Shown here in pieces: positions 8,114 to 8,982 of a DNA stretch of 8,982 nt. Below the pieces are notes generated by a model that searched no databases, was not told the origin of the DNA, and worked only from the letters and a program-made list of their open reading frames with translations. A program made the position numbers and the translations under genes. The DNA is from an uncultured Opitutia bacterium. Lineage in GTDB: Bacteria > Verrucomicrobiota > Verrucomicrobiia > Opitutales > UBA953. The stretch lies in assembly GCA_903921665.1 (NCBI GenBank), contig CAIXQT010000135.1, positions 1 to 8,982 on the forward strand, written 5' to 3'. The number at the start of each line of letters is the position of its first letter. Position 1 is the stretch's first letter.

Positions 8114-8982
8114 TGGACTACGCCCTCGGAGCCGCCTTCTTCTACGCCTGGTCCGTGACCTGCGCCCGCCGCAGCTCCGCGCACCACGGACCGGACCTCG
8201 CGAACCTCGGCCGCCTGCTGGTCGGGATCCTCATCGTCGGACTGATCGTCGCGTTCAGCGGAAGGCATCCGTTCTGCGCGGGGTGGGGCTGGCTGATCCT
8301 GGGCGGCGTGCTCGGGCTCGGCATCGGCGACATCGCCCTCTTCCGCGCCCTGCCGCGCATCGGTGTCGGACTGACGATGCTGCTCACCCAGTGCCTCGCC
8401 GCGCCCTTCGCGCTCATTTTGGAATACGAAGCCTTGGGGCATGCGCCCAATGGTGCGCAGATGGCGGCCGCGTTCGTCATCTTGCTTGGCGTCGGCGTCG
8501 CGCTCGGCGCGCCGGCGGAAGGCGATCCCGCCGACCGACGGACCGGCGTCTGGCTCGGCGTGCTCTCGGCCCTCGGCCAAGCCTGCGGCGCGGTCAGCAC
8601 GCCGATGGCGGCCGAAGCCTGCCGACAAGCCGGTGAAACGATTCCTGACGGCTTCGCCCAGGCCTTCGTACGCCTGCTGGGCGGCGTCCCGCTCGTGATC
8701 CTGTTCGTGCTCTGGACCTCCCGTAAAGACGGCCTGCTCGCGAAGGTGCGCCGACCCTATGCTTTCGCGAGCGCGCCCTGGTGGATGCTCATGAACGGCA
8801 TCTCCGGACCGGCCCTCGGCGTGGCCTGCTATCAGTGGGCGCTCACGCAGCATCCGGCCGCCCTCGTGCTCAGCGTGGTCGCGCTCACCCCTCTCTTCGG
8901 CCTCGTGATGCAGTGGGCCGTGGAAGGCCAGCGACCCTCGTGGCGTCTCTGGGTCGGCGGCGCGATCGCGATCGGCGGCGTC
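8113..8982 (+). CDS. EamA/DMT-family membrane transporter (3' end cut by window)
   Basis: An open frame of 290 codons runs from the ATG at 8113 to the window edge without a stop. It encodes a polytopic inner-membrane protein of the drug/metabolite transporter superfamily. Hydrophobic segments lie at about 2-18, 33-49, 57-76, 83-103, 116-133, 145-163, 184-201, 222-241, 249-269 and 276 onward. That gives nine full helices and most of a tenth, matching the 10-helix EamA plan of two inverted 5-helix repeats (about 2-131 and 145-290). GDIALFRALPRIGVG (72-86) ending helix 3 and ACYQWALTQHPAALV (238-252) are the paired repeat motifs typical of EamA. Only a few residues are probably missing. The ATG overlaps the preceding TGA by one base, and GGAG at 8098-8101 is a plausible Shine-Dalgarno sequence. 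The substrate cannot be assigned; EamA members move amino acids, metabolites or drugs. Confidence 0.88.
   Translation, partial: MDYALGAAFFYAWSVTCARRSSAHHGPDLANLGRLLVGILIVGLIVAFSGRHPFCAGWGWLILGGVLGLGIGDIALFRALPRIGVGLTMLLTQCLAAPFALILEYEALGHAPNGAQMAAAFVILLGVGVALGAPAEGDPADRRTGVWLGVLSALGQACGAVSTPMAAEACRQAGETIPDGFAQAFVRLLGGVPLVILFVLWTSRKDGLLAKVRRPYAFASAPWWMLMNGISGPALGVACYQWALTQHPAALVLSVVALTPLFGLVMQWAVEGQRPSWRLWVGGAIAIGGV

Noticed and set aside
7753..8853. Minus-strand frame of 366 codons opposite the HemW-like and transporter genes
   Set aside because: The composition is charged and low-complexity, whereas the plus strand encodes a clear 10-helix transporter over the same bases.

Overview
The window is GC-rich (by eye well above 60%), densely coded bacterial chromosome. 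The best clue to the host is the very large secreted protein in the middle. Its order of DUF1080, 'PVC-type' propeller dehydrogenase, HEAT repeats, LamG and a C-terminal CxxCH heme module ending in a SLMPEGLL-type motif is typical of Planctomycetes and Verrucomicrobia. Taken with the housekeeping genes, Verrucomicrobia (perhaps an Opitutales-like lineage) is the best guess, but nothing here fixes the lineage. No phage, transposon, CRISPR, rRNA or tRNA signal was found.

Layout. On the minus strand, argS (arginyl-tRNA synthetase, 114-1892) lies downstream of a 1411-residue secreted sugar-dehydrogenase/cytochrome fusion (2046-6281). A 153-base gap separates them and holds G-rich imperfect palindromes. 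A 147-base divergent intergenic region (6282-6428) contains a perfect 8-bp dyad. To its right, on the plus strand, is a tightly packed operon: sufT (6429-6974), a HemW-like radical SAM protein (6974-8113) and an EamA/DMT transporter (8113 to the window end, cut off). Both junctions are one-base TGATG stop/start overlaps, so translational coupling is likely.

How the genes may work together. The large protein looks like a single-chain periplasmic enzyme that oxidises a carbohydrate and passes electrons to its own heme; its DUF1080 module belongs to a family linked to cleavage of 3-keto-glycosides. The plus-strand operon couples an Fe-S maturation factor (SufT) to a HemN/HemW-fold protein that itself needs a [4Fe-4S] cluster. 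That protein lacks two residues expected in canonical HemW, so its job may not be heme delivery. argS is ordinary housekeeping.

The best candidates for something less ordinary are the five-module fusion, the divergent HemW-like protein, the dyad in the divergent promoter region, and the G-rich palindromic spacers on both sides of argS. I found no clear sign of a wholly new multi-gene system.
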